The position numbers were made by a program, and so were the translations under genes. 24,150 nt of DNA. Source: SLQH01 sp964612995 (GTDB lineage: Bacteria > Planctomycetota > UBA11346). The stretch lies in assembly GCA_964612995.1 (NCBI GenBank), contig CAZTGE010000057.1:1-24150 (forward strand), given 5' to 3'. This document shows positions 1-8,086 of this stretch, one piece after another (within the stretch, counting starts at the first letter, position 1; every line of letters begins with the position of its first letter). A model generated the notes under the pieces. That model searched no databases and had not been told where the DNA came from. It saw nothing but the letters and a program-made list of their open reading frames with translations.

Positions 1-65
1 TCCGCGCCTCCGTGAGAGACCTCTTCGGTGATCGAACAGCCGGCGACCGTCGGAGCGCGATCCGG

Positions 66-755
66 TCAGTGGGGGTCGGCGGGCTGTCCGTCCAGCGGTT
101 CGGCCGGATACAGCGTGGCATCGAGCAGCATGTAGCACAGGTCCGCGATCAGCTCGTCATGGGTCGCACCGGCCGGAGCGACCGGATCGCGGGTGCGATC
201 GCTCCGGGCGCCGGTCTCGTCGCGATAGTCCTCGTAGATGCGGTGCTCGCCGTCGCTGTCGGTGTAGACCTGATAGTGCCAGCTGCGGTCATCCGACTGC
301 GGTGTCGCGTCCGGGTCGACGCTGAGCCACCCATGGAGATCCTCCGCGTGGTAGACGAGCGGCGGGTGGTGCTCGGCGAAGACGCAGATCCAGTCGTCGT
401 GCCGTTCCACGCAAGCGTGGTGCAGCAGGAGGACCGAGCCGTCGAGATGTCGCAGCGAGACGGTGGCACGCAGCTCGGCGGTGGTGAGCTCGGCGTCGCG
501 GCGTTGCAGGTAGGTGAGGATCTGCGGTCGGCCGTTGTCCACGCTGGCCGCATCGAGAGGGCTGCAGGCCGCGAAATCGTATTCGTCGAACACGCTCTCC
601 ACGACGGCGTAGGGTGGGCCGTTGAACCAGCTCGGGTCGTCTGCGTGATCGCTCAGACAGATCGCGGTCACGGTGCGCTTTCCGCGGTCGGTACAGCGCC
701 AGCGCTTGCCGCCACAGCGGAACTCGCACCCGATGGAGAAATCGGCATGTTCCAT
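66..755 (-). CDS. conserved protein of unknown function
   Basis: A 229-residue soluble protein with no signal peptide or membrane segment. Its first ~60 residues contain DFSIGCEF, then KRWRCTDRGKRTVTAI, then WFNGPPYAVVESVFDEYDF. I recognise this as the N-terminal pattern of a widespread bacterial hypothetical family that usually consists of little more than that segment. The remaining ~150 residues are rich in His, Trp and acidic residues, and I do not recognise them. I chose the ATG at 755 over an upstream in-frame start at 788, because the family pattern begins right after it and a -10-like TAGGCT lies 5 bases upstream. The gene is divergent from the DKNYY-repeat gene, 78 bases apart. Function unknown. 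Confidence 0.75.
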   Translation of the reverse strand: MEHADFSIGCEFRCGGKRWRCTDRGKRTVTAICLSDHADDPSWFNGPPYAVVESVFDEYDFAACSPLDAASVDNGRPQILTYLQRRDAELTTAELRATVSLRHLDGSVLLLHHACVERHDDWICVFAEHHPPLVYHAEDLHGWLSVDPDATPQSDDRSWHYQVYTDSDGEHRIYEDYRDETGARSDRTRDPVAPAGATHDELIADLCYMLLDATLYPAEPLDGQPADPH

Positions 756-760
756 GCCGG

Positions 761-766
761 AGCCTA
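761..766 (-). promoter_or_regulatory. possible -10 box, leaderless spacing
   Basis: On the minus strand TAGGCT stands 5 bases before the ATG at 755, so transcription from it would start at or next to the start codon. A weak TTGCGC lies 16 bases upstream of it. The same hexamer occurs on both sides of the divergent region at 17162-17264. Weak evidence on its own. Confidence 0.3.
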
Positions 767-833
767 GATCGTGGATGGAAGGGCGCAATTGGCCATTGAC
801 CTACCGCTCAGCGGTGGCACGAATATTCAGAGA

Positions 834-2846
834 ATGGACACCGGCCACGAATCAACTGGTTTCACGATCGCCGCGACGCACGACGGACCACAAGTGCGGT
901 ACCGGGGCGTGGCCCTGCCCTACATCGACGCCGCCACTTTCGTGGCTATCGGCGGTGCGTATGGACGCGATCGGCGGTTCGCTTACTGGCAGGGGCAGAT
1001 CATCGACGACTGCTGCCCTGAACGGCTGCGTCACCTGCGCGACGGGTATGCCACCGATGGTGAGCGGATCTACCTCCACGGCAGCGCGATCCCCGTCGAT
1101 CCGGAATCGTTCGCGCCGCTGGCGCACGCCTATGCGCGCGACGCGACGGGGGTGTTCATCTACGGGCGGCCGATCCCGGGTGCCGATCCTGCGACGGCAA
1201 CGGTGCTCGGTGAGCACTACCTGCGCGATGCGCACGCGATCTACCATCTCGAGCATCCCGTCGAAGGTGCCGACCATGCGAGCTTCACCGTGCTCGGTCA
1301 GCGCTACGCGCGCGACCGTGATGGGTTCTTCTGCAACGGGCAACGGTTGACAGCGGTCGATCGCGCGAGCTTTCGCATCATCAGCGACGTCTCCGGGTCG
1401 CCGGGCTACGCCGCCGACGCGCATCGGGTCTATCACGACGCTGCGATCATCACCGATGCCGACCCCGAACGCTTCGAGGTCCTGCCCTGGTTCTACGCGC
1501 GCGACGGAGCGCACGTCTACCACTTCGGCTACCGGGTCGAGGCGGCCGACGCGGCGAGCTTCCGCACTCTGGAGGCCGAGGGCTTCGGCGTCGACCACGC
1601 GGCGATCTTCTTCCGACAGCACCGTGTGGCGCCGCTGGTCGCGGACTTCGCCGTGATCGCGCCGTTGACGCGCGATCGCGTCCAGTTCGAACCGGCCGTC
1701 TATTACCGCTACGATGGCGCGATCCACGCGCTGGCGGATGAGGGTTTCAGCGGCTTGCACCATCGGCTGAACGCCGACCCGAGGACCTTCGTCCATCTCG
1801 GCGGATCCTACGCCTGCGATGCCCAGACCGTGTTCTACCACGGCACGGTGGTCCAGGGCTGCGACCCGGCCGGCTTCCGCGATCTTGGTCTGGGTTATTG
1901 TCGCGATGACGGGTCGGTGTTCTACGACGGTCAGCGCTTGAGCGGAGCCGACGCCGCTACCTTCGCCATCGGCCCCGCGGGGTGGAGCCACGATCGGCAC
2001 CGGGTCTACCTCGAAGCCGAGCCGGTGCAGGGCTTGACGGCCGAGGGCTTCACCATCATCAGCTCGCAGTTCGTGCGGGACCGCCACGCCGTGTTCCATC
2101 ACGACGCCCGGATGATGATCCTGTTGCCGGTGGCCGGGGCCGACCCCGGGAGCTTCGCGGTGATCGAAGGTGTCTACGCTCGCGACCGCGAACGGGTCTA
2201 CGTGGCCGAGGAGCCGATCCCCGGAGCGGATCCGGATACGTTCGCGGTGATCGGCTACGGCTGGTCCCGCGATGAGCGACGGTTGTATTACCAGGCCCGG
2301 CTGGTGGAGTGCGCGGATCCGGCCAGCTTCCAGGTACTCGATGACCGCATCGCGATCGACGATCGTCATTTCTACCACTACGGCGAAGCGCAAGCTTGCG
2401 ACCGGGCCAGCTTCACGATCGTCGACGCGTTCTTCTGCAAGGATCGGACGCGGGTGTGGTTCGGGAGCGAGCCGCAGCCCGGGATCGATGCGCCCAGCTT
2501 CACCCGCATGACGCCCTTCTACTATGTTGATCGTCACCGGGTCTACGAGCGCGAGACGCCCTTGCCGGTCGCCCCCGAGCACGCCACCTTCCCGCATGCG
2601 GCCTATCTGGTCGCATCGCAGGCGGTCTACTTCCTCGCGAGCCCGCTGCCGGGGGCCGATCCGGCGAGCTTCGAAGTGCTCGCGAACAACTTCAGCAAGG
2701 ACGCCGGGCACGTCTACTTCCGCGATCAGGTGATCGACGGCGCCGATGCGTCCACCTTCACGGTGACCAACTACCTCGAGGCCTGCGACCGGCACCGGGT
2801 TTACAGCATACGCGGCGGGCAGGTCGTGGTCCTACGCTCGCGCTGA
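834..2846 (+). CDS. DKNYY-type repeat protein
   Basis: A 670-residue protein made almost entirely of about 21 tandem units of ~29 residues. The consensus is roughly Y-x-x-D-x-x-x-V-Y-x-x-x-x-x-I-P-G-A-D-P-A-S-F-x-V-L, as in YARDGAHVYHFG followed by VEAADAASFRTL. This matches the DKNYY repeat family (Asp-x-x-x-Val-Tyr core), whose members are of unknown biochemical function and are thought to be repeat-built binding surfaces. No signal peptide or membrane helix is visible. Two or three central units (around residues 240-300) have drifted or carry insertions. The ATG at 834 is preferred; an in-frame GTG at 771 would add 21 residues without repeat character and crowd the divergent gene. No obvious ribosome binding site. 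Confidence 0.85.
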   Translation: MDTGHESTGFTIAATHDGPQVRYRGVALPYIDAATFVAIGGAYGRDRRFAYWQGQIIDDCCPERLRHLRDGYATDGERIYLHGSAIPVDPESFAPLAHAYARDATGVFIYGRPIPGADPATATVLGEHYLRDAHAIYHLEHPVEGADHASFTVLGQRYARDRDGFFCNGQRLTAVDRASFRIISDVSGSPGYAADAHRVYHDAAIITDADPERFEVLPWFYARDGAHVYHFGYRVEAADAASFRTLEAEGFGVDHAAIFFRQHRVAPLVADFAVIAPLTRDRVQFEPAVYYRYDGAIHALADEGFSGLHHRLNADPRTFVHLGGSYACDAQTVFYHGTVVQGCDPAGFRDLGLGYCRDDGSVFYDGQRLSGADAATFAIGPAGWSHDRHRVYLEAEPVQGLTAEGFTIISSQFVRDRHAVFHHDARMMILLPVAGADPGSFAVIEGVYARDRERVYVAEEPIPGADPDTFAVIGYGWSRDERRLYYQARLVECADPASFQVLDDRIAIDDRHFYHYGEAQACDRASFTIVDAFFCKDRTRVWFGSEPQPGIDAPSFTRMTPFYYVDRHRVYERETPLPVAPEHATFPHAAYLVASQAVYFLASPLPGADPASFEVLANNFSKDAGHVYFRDQVIDGADASTFTVTNYLEACDRHRVYSIRGGQVVVLRSR

Positions 2847-3168
2847 GTCGCCTGAGCGGCCCGGCGCACCGGCGCTGCCGCGATCGCCTGGAGCAGCCGA
2901 AGCCTCTGCCCCACCCCGGCGCGCTTGCGGTCGACGGTGCGCGGCATGCACCGCATCGGCCCCTGCGCTCCCGGTCCGGGTCCATCACACACCATGCCAT
3001 CCGCCATCCGGTCGAAGCGTCCCGGCGGAGCACCGGCGCACACCAAGCACGATGCCGCGTGTGACGGCATCGTGCTCCGTGCGTGGGCCGGGTGAGCCTG
3101 TCGGGTCGCCGGTCGACGCTGTCCCGCAGGCCGGGCAATCGGTCTGCAGCCAAGGAAAGGCCGCCTCC
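2847..3168. other. intergenic region
   Basis: About 320 bases without a convincing gene. Open frames here have no family signature and no ribosome binding site of their own. The only clear structure is the inverted repeat at 3046-3076. The last 20 bases hold the ribosome binding site AAGGAAAGG (3152-3160) of the next gene. Confidence 0.6.
3046..3076. terminator. perfect 12-bp stem-loop
   Basis: AGCACGATGCCG at 3046-3057 and its exact reverse complement CGGCATCGTGCT at 3065-3076, with a 7-base loop. There is no T-tract on either side, so it is not a canonical intrinsic terminator. It could be a Rho-independent-like hairpin, an RNA-stability element or a protein-binding palindrome. It lies 200 bases after the DKNYY gene and 93 bases before the next start. 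Confidence 0.5.
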
Positions 3169-5304
3169 ATGTCTGTCGCCCCGCTACGGTCCCTCACTTT
3201 GATCTGCCTGCTTGTCGGCGCCGTGATGCCAGCCGCGGCGCTCGAGCTCGAGGGCGGGAACCGGGTGGTCGCGCTGGTGATCGAGGACCTGTTGCCGGCG
3301 GTGGAGGACGAGCTGGCGGTGTGGCAGAGCGATCTCACCGCCGAGGGCTACGACCCGGTCATCCGTACCTGGCCCCGCGCACAGACCGAGATCCGTGATG
3401 ACAATCGTGACGCGATCGCGTTGTGGGAGCGGATCTGCGAGCTTGAGGCGGAGGCACCACTCCATGGTGTTATCCTGGTCGGGCGTTTCCCGCATCCGCG
3501 TTGGGAGGTCAACGGCAAGCACTACGACCGCACCGACGAGGCCTTCCTGCACCTGGACTCGTTCTCGCCCTATATCGGCAACATGGATCCGGAGCACTGG
3601 CTCAGCCGGGTCGACGCGCTCGACAGGAAGGGTCGGGAACTCTCCATCGGGCACGAGGGCGAGTTGATCGCGCGGTACTTCCGGCATCTGCACCGCTGGC
3701 GCACCGGAGCCCTGCGCCTGCCGCATCAGACGGTGACCGCGATGACCGATGAGTTCGACATCGATCTGTACGGCCCGGAGGATCTGGGGATGGAAGAGCC
3801 CCTGCCGCGCCATGAGGTCTGGGGCCTCTACTGCACCCAGGTGTGGCCCGACTACATCTTCGTCGGCAAAAACGCAGCGAACGGTCTGAGCGATGGCGGC
3901 GAGTACTTCATGGAGCTGTCGCATGGTTACAAGAACGGCACCAGCACCCAGGTCCACAATCTCGGGTTCTTCCACGGCCAGCCCTGCATGTTCCACTTTG
4001 TGGTCAACGGTTCATGCCACGTCAACGGGCTGGGGAACATGGACAGTCAGAGCCTGTTCGGTCGTGACAGCGCCGTGCTCTGGGCCGGCGCCGGCGATAT
4101 CGCCTTAGGGCTGAACTGGCGCGAAGCGATCGCGGAAGGCCTGCCAGTGGGGCGGATCATCCTGGAGCGCGATCCGGACTGGCAGTACAGCGCGCATCAG
4201 TATGGCGACCTGACGGTGCGGGTCACAGCCCATGCCGACAACCGCCTGCCGAGCTGCACCAGCGCCACGAGCGATCGCAGCGTGGTGGGCCAAGGCGAGC
4301 CGGTGGCGATCGATGTCGCCGGCAGCGATCCCGATGATACCATCGGCGCGATCCACGTGCATCCCAAGGGCTGGTACTCTGGCAAGAGCGAGCGGCTGAC
4401 GGCGAACCCGGGCGAGACCTTCACGGTGACCTATCAGCGGCCGCATGTCTATCGCCCCTTCGCGCTGGTCGAAGACAGCTACGGCGCCTTCGGTTGGAAA
4501 CAGCTCTCGTCCATCGTCGTCACCCCGCCGGGAGACCAGGCCTTGCGAGTGAACTGCGGCTATTGGCCCGGCACCGACGCAGGCCCTGGACTGACCGACC
4601 CCGACGACGCCGACCTGGTCGCCGCCGACGGCACGTTGTGGCTGCACGACCAGTGGCATGCCGCCGGCACCTACGGCCGCACCGGCGACAGTCGCGACGC
4701 GAGTGAGGACGCCACCATCGCCGGCACCGCGGACCCGGATCTCTATCGTCATTGCCTCCAGCTGCGCGGCGACAAGCCGGTATCGTATCGTTTCCCGCTC
4801 GATGCCGGTCGGTACACGGTGCAGGTGCTCGCTGCCGACCTCGAGTCTACCTCCGCCGGCACCCGGCTGGTCGACATCGCGATCAACGACACCACCGTGG
4901 CCGAGGCGCTCGATGTGTACGTCGAGGCCGGCGGTCGGCGGGTGGCCTGGCAGGGCGACTGGAGTGTCGAGCATGCCGGCGGCGATCTGGTCGTGCGGCT
5001 GGCGGCCAATGCCGACAGCGACAAGAACCCGCACATCGGGGCGATCGCGGTGATCCCGGGGGACGCCGGTCCGCGTCGGACCATCACGATCACGGTACGC
5101 GATGAAGCCTCGGCGGTGGTTCCCTGCGTGGTCTCCTGTGATGGTATCGACGTGGACATCGCAGCCGATCAACCGCAGGCCAGCTTCGGCGATCTCGATC
5201 CGCAGGGCGCGGCGGCGATCAGTTTCCTCACCGATCCCAAGGGGATCGCCTGGATGGCGGGCGGGCCGCTCACCCCGCAACTGCCCCTGCGGTTGCCCCG
5301 CTAG
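3169..5304 (+). CDS. secreted C25/caspase-like protein with malectin-like domain
   Basis: A 711-residue exported protein. Residues 1-24 are a signal peptide (positive start, LTLICLLVGAVMPAAA). Residues ~30-400 resemble the gingipain (peptidase C25)/caspase fold: an N-terminal alpha/beta part, then ELSHG with His252 and VNGSCHVNG with Cys283. The 31-residue spacing fits the C25 His-Cys dyad (His211/Cys244 in RgpB). A beta-rich linker follows. Residues ~458-628 look like a malectin-type carbohydrate-binding domain, starting LRVNCGYWPGTD and containing GTLWLHDQWHAAGTYG. A short beta-rich tail ends the protein, with no membrane anchor or sorting tail. The ATG at 3169 has AAGGAAAGG 8 bases upstream and starts the signal peptide exactly. 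Peptidase activity is inferred, not shown; a non-proteolytic homologue is possible. The sigma factor gene begins 17 bases downstream. Confidence 0.8.
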   Translation: MSVAPLRSLTLICLLVGAVMPAAALELEGGNRVVALVIEDLLPAVEDELAVWQSDLTAEGYDPVIRTWPRAQTEIRDDNRDAIALWERICELEAEAPLHGVILVGRFPHPRWEVNGKHYDRTDEAFLHLDSFSPYIGNMDPEHWLSRVDALDRKGRELSIGHEGELIARYFRHLHRWRTGALRLPHQTVTAMTDEFDIDLYGPEDLGMEEPLPRHEVWGLYCTQVWPDYIFVGKNAANGLSDGGEYFMELSHGYKNGTSTQVHNLGFFHGQPCMFHFVVNGSCHVNGLGNMDSQSLFGRDSAVLWAGAGDIALGLNWREAIAEGLPVGRIILERDPDWQYSAHQYGDLTVRVTAHADNRLPSCTSATSDRSVVGQGEPVAIDVAGSDPDDTIGAIHVHPKGWYSGKSERLTANPGETFTVTYQRPHVYRPFALVEDSYGAFGWKQLSSIVVTPPGDQALRVNCGYWPGTDAGPGLTDPDDADLVAADGTLWLHDQWHAAGTYGRTGDSRDASEDATIAGTADPDLYRHCLQLRGDKPVSYRFPLDAGRYTVQVLAADLESTSAGTRLVDIAINDTTVAEALDVYVEAGGRRVAWQGDWSVEHAGGDLVVRLAANADSDKNPHIGAIAVIPGDAGPRRTITITVRDEASAVVPCVVSCDGIDVDIAADQPQASFGDLDPQGAAAISFLTDPKGIAWMAGGPLTPQLPLRLPR

Positions 5305-5321
5305 CTGGTATCCTGGACGCG

Positions 5322-5900
5322 ATGGCGCAGCGACCGGACAACGAGGAAGCGGTGGTCGCGGGCCTGGCCCGTGGCGATGAGCGGGCGTTCCGCGCCGTGA
5401 TCAATGCCACCGAGTTGCCCTTGCGCTCCTATATCGCCACCTATGCCGTCGACCTCGAGATGATCGAGGAGGTGCTCCAGACCACCTATGTCGTCTGTTT
5501 CGAGCAGATCGGCGCCTACCGCGCTGAAGGTTCGTTGCTGGGCTGGCTCAAGGGCATCGCCCGCAACACCCTGTTCGCCGAGCTGCGGCGTCGCCGCCGC
5601 GCCCGCGCCACGCCGCTCGGCGAGCTGGACCAGTGGTTCTGTGATCACCACCTCGACCGGCTCGAACGTGAGCGGATGGAGGATGAGAGCCAGCTCCAGC
5701 ATCTCACGCGGCTACGCCGGTGCCTGGGCCAGGTGCCGGAGCGTCTGCGTCGGTTGCTCGACCTGCGCTACCGCCACGACCTGAGCATCGGCGAGATCGC
5801 CGAACGCAATGTCACCACCCGCGACGCCATGGCCAAGGTCCTGCAGCGCGCGGTCGGCCGGCTGCGCCGGTGCATGGAGCAGGAGGCGCGCGCGTCATGA
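5322..5900 (+). CDS. ECF RNA polymerase sigma factor
   Basis: A 192-residue sigma-70 family protein of the extracytoplasmic-function type. Region 2 covers about residues 15-80, including the core-binding stretch EMIEEVLQTTYVVCFEQI and the -10-recognition segment with GSLLGWLKGIARNTLFAE. Region 4 covers about residues 125-185 with VPERLRRLLDLRYRHDLS and IGEIAERNVTTRDAMAKVL, the helix-turn-helix for the -35 element. The length is normal for the family. It probably directs transcription of envelope genes, including its own operon, under control of the membrane protein encoded downstream. A -10-like TATCCT ends 7 bases before the ATG and there is no clear Shine-Dalgarno, so translation may be leaderless or coupled to the gene before. 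The stop codon overlaps the ATG of a small ORF. Confidence 0.92.
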   Translation: MAQRPDNEEAVVAGLARGDERAFRAVINATELPLRSYIATYAVDLEMIEEVLQTTYVVCFEQIGAYRAEGSLLGWLKGIARNTLFAELRRRRRARATPLGELDQWFCDHHLDRLERERMEDESQLQHLTRLRRCLGQVPERLRRLLDLRYRHDLSIGEIAERNVTTRDAMAKVLQRAVGRLRRCMEQEARAS

Positions 5901-5986
5901 GCGCCGCGAAAGCAGCTGAGCGCGGTCGTGGCGGTGCGTGCCGGTGGCGCGGCCTGGCAACGCCGCCTCCAGGGGTGAGCGCATGA
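5897..5986 (+). CDS. possible 29-residue coupled small protein
   Basis: The ORF starts at an ATG sharing ATGA with the sigma factor stop and ends with a TGA sharing ATGA with the start of the FecR-type gene. A perfect AGGAGG at 5881-5886 stands 10 bases before its ATG, the strongest ribosome binding site in the operon. The predicted peptide is basic and rich in Arg, Gly and Ala, with no recognised domain. It may be a real small protein, or a translational relay that carries ribosomes from the sigma gene to the anti-sigma-like gene. The FecR-type gene also has its own AGGGG upstream. Confidence 0.4.
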   Translation: MSAAKAAERGRGGACRWRGLATPPPGVSA

Positions 5987-7380
5987 CCGCCGACGAGCTC
6001 CACGACCTGCTCGAACGCCACGCCGAGGCAAGCCTGGGCGAGGCGGACGCTGCGCGGCTGTTGCAACGGCTGCGCGAGGATCCGCAGCTGCGAGAGCGGG
6101 CCGCCGAGCACCGGCGCATGCGCCTGCTGTTGGCAACGGCGCTGGGTCGCGGGGCGCCGCTGCCCGTGGCCGAGCGGGTTCTGGCCCTGCGGGCTGCGGC
6201 CGCGTGCGGCGAGCGTCGACGCTTCGCGAGCCGGGTGATCGAGCGCAGTGGCCTGCGCCGCCGCATGCTCTGGCGCCCGATCTTCGTCGTCGCCGCTGCC
6301 CTGTGTCTCGCTCTGGCCGGCGGTTGGTGGTGGTACGCGGCCGTGGACCGGCCGGCGGTCCGGGTCGAGGCCTGTGTCGGTCGGGTCCTGGCCGGGCAGA
6401 CTGCGTTGCGCCCCGGCGCAGCCTGTCCGCCGGGTACGGCGATCACGCTCGCTGCAAGCGAGCGCCTGGAACTGCGGTGCGCCGACACCTCGTACTTCGT
6501 GCTTCGCGGTCCGGGTCGGTTTGCCCAGCAGTGGGCCGAGCAGCGCCGCTGGCAGGTCGACGCGGGCACCCTGGAGGCGATCGTGGCGCCACAGGCTCCG
6601 GCGTTGCCGGCCAGTCTGGTCACGCCGCAGGCACAGGTGCGCGTGCTCGGTACCCGCCTGACGGTCTCCACCGATCCGATCGCCACCCGGGTGGCGGTCA
6701 CGGAGGGCCGGGTGCGCTTGCGCCGACGCCCGGATGGGTCGGAACCGCGCATCATCGCTGCGGGCGCGACCGGTCTGGTCATGAATCGCGCGGCGGCCTC
6801 GGCGATGGCCACCGAGCTGCAGCCCCACTGGCCGCCGGCGCTCGCGGCCTGGGACGGCGCGGACCTGCCGGCGTCATGGCGGCCGCTCGCCGTCCACGCG
6901 GCCGATCCGACCGGCCGGCTGGTCGGGCTCGAGCATGCCGCGCCCTTGACGCTGAGCCTGGACGATAGCGGCGAGGATTTCCGCATCCCGCTGCCGGCAT
7001 GGGATGCGGGCAGCATCGAGGCCAGCTGGGACATCACCGCTCACGATACCGACCGCCCCGGGGTGTTCCGCGATGGTCGCGTGGTGCTGGACCTGGCGGA
7101 TTCCTTCAGCCAACCAGCCGGCCCCGATGCTGGCCAGCAGGAATCGATCAACCTGACCACGCGTCAGACCACGGTCCAGCTCCTGTGGCAACGGGTCCGG
7201 GTGCTGCCGACCGGCAGCTGGTACGCGGTGCGCAAGCGGCTGGCCGGGGTCGATCTGTTCAGCGGCTGGATCTTCGTCGGCCATGACCGTATGGCCTTCC
7301 AGGTCACCAGCAGCAAGCCGGCCACAGTCACGCTCACGGATCTGCGCATCGTGCACGTGGATCCGGAGGCGGAGCGGTGA
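5983..7380 (+). CDS. FecR-type membrane protein, probable anti-sigma partner
   Basis: A 465-residue single-pass membrane protein. The cytoplasmic part (residues 1-95) is helical and charged, beginning MTADELHDLLERHAEASLGE, as in planctomycete anti-sigma/FecR proteins. A membrane helix follows at ~98-120 (FVVAAALCLALAGGWWWYA). The periplasmic FecR domain spans ~125-265 and ends with VRVLGTRLTVSTD and RVAVTEGRVRL, the conserved FecR signature. The C-terminal ~165 residues are beta-rich and end TLTDLRIVHVD, resembling concanavalin/LamG-like domains often attached to FecR in planctomycetes. The ATG at 5983 has AGGGG 8 bases upstream; the earlier in-frame GTG adds 15 unlike residues. By position it is the likely regulator of the sigma factor, sensing an envelope or glycan signal. 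That role is inferred. Confidence 0.85.
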   Translation: MTADELHDLLERHAEASLGEADAARLLQRLREDPQLRERAAEHRRMRLLLATALGRGAPLPVAERVLALRAAAACGERRRFASRVIERSGLRRRMLWRPIFVVAAALCLALAGGWWWYAAVDRPAVRVEACVGRVLAGQTALRPGAACPPGTAITLAASERLELRCADTSYFVLRGPGRFAQQWAEQRRWQVDAGTLEAIVAPQAPALPASLVTPQAQVRVLGTRLTVSTDPIATRVAVTEGRVRLRRRPDGSEPRIIAAGATGLVMNRAAASAMATELQPHWPPALAAWDGADLPASWRPLAVHAADPTGRLVGLEHAAPLTLSLDDSGEDFRIPLPAWDAGSIEASWDITAHDTDRPGVFRDGRVVLDLADSFSQPAGPDAGQQESINLTTRQTTVQLLWQRVRVLPTGSWYAVRKRLAGVDLFSGWIFVGHDRMAFQVTSSKPATVTLTDLRIVHVDPEAER

Positions 7381-7396
7381 GCCGGCTGCCGGCGGA

Positions 7397-8086
7397 TCAG
7401 TCTGGCAGGAATTCCACCTCGAGGTCACGCACCAGCAGCCACACCCGTTGCCCGACCGCGAAGGTGAAGGGATCGCCGATGGCGAAATCGAGAGTGTCGC
7501 GCCACTCCTCACGCTTGCCGTTGAGTCGTATCGCCACCGCGTACCCGCTGGCGTCGGGGAGCAGGCGGTAGGTCAACTCGCGATGCATCCATGCGCCAGC
7601 GGCCTGACGCGCGAGTCCGTCGGCGCTGTCGGCCGAGGTGAACCGATAGGAGAAGCGGAAGGATCGCGGCAGATGCTCGCTGAGAGCGAGGTGGGCGGTC
7701 GCCGCGCCCCCGTTCGGGGGGCCGAGTCGGATCGCCCGGTGCTCCTGGCCGTCGATGTCGATGGTGGTGAGTGCCCAGGGCAGGCCGGGGTCGACCCGCC
7801 ACGACGAACGGGCGTAGGGATCGACGGCGACCGGCTCCCGCTCGCTGGTGGCGGGGGTGGTCGCGGCGGTGCGCGGTCCCCAGGCCACGGCCGCGCCGAC
7901 GGCCAGGGCGCCGATCATCACCGCTCCGACGAGCGTGACCCCGAGCCCAGGGCCGGCCGCCGTGCTGGTGGCCGCGCCGGATCGCCAGGCGCAGGCCTGG
8001 TGGACGGTGCGGTGCACCAGCGTCTGGGGGACCTCGGCCGCCGCCTGTTGCAGCAAGCCGACCAACAGCAAGGAGCCGACGGCCAA
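7397..8086 (-). CDS. membrane/concanavalin-like C-terminal part of a broken sigma-factor fusion
   Basis: An open frame of 229 residues starting at a TTG directly after an in-frame TAA. Its first ~30 residues, LLQQAAAEVPQTLVHRTVHQ, look like the linker that in planctomycete sigma/membrane fusions follows region 4. A membrane helix follows (LGVTLVGAVMIGALAVGAAVAWG), then ~150 residues of beta-rich domain ending VWLLVRDLEVEFLPD, a concanavalin/LamG-like ending like that of the convergent FecR-type protein. There is no ribosome binding site, so it may not be translated on its own. It most likely represents the 3' half of a longer gene whose 5' half is at 8087-8268 in another frame. It ends 16 bases from the convergent FecR gene. 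Confidence 0.55.
   Translation of the reverse strand: MAVGSLLLVGLLQQAAAEVPQTLVHRTVHQACAWRSGAATSTAAGPGLGVTLVGAVMIGALAVGAAVAWGPRTAATTPATSEREPVAVDPYARSSWRVDPGLPWALTTIDIDGQEHRAIRLGPPNGGAATAHLALSEHLPRSFRFSYRFTSADSADGLARQAAGAWMHRELTYRLLPDASGYAVAIRLNGKREEWRDTLDFAIGDPFTFAVGQRVWLLVRDLEVEFLPD

Noticed and set aside
796..829. TTGACC and TATTCA as a promoter for the DKNYY gene
   Set aside because: The 22-base spacing is too long for a normal sigma-70 promoter.
852..2795. 647-residue open frame antisense to the DKNYY gene
   Set aside because: Its repeats mirror the sense repeats; no ribosome site or domain. High G+C leaves antisense frames open.
2758..3153. Small minus-strand open frames in the 2847-3168 spacer
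   Set aside because: Cys/Arg-rich low-complexity translations without ribosome sites or recognisable motifs.
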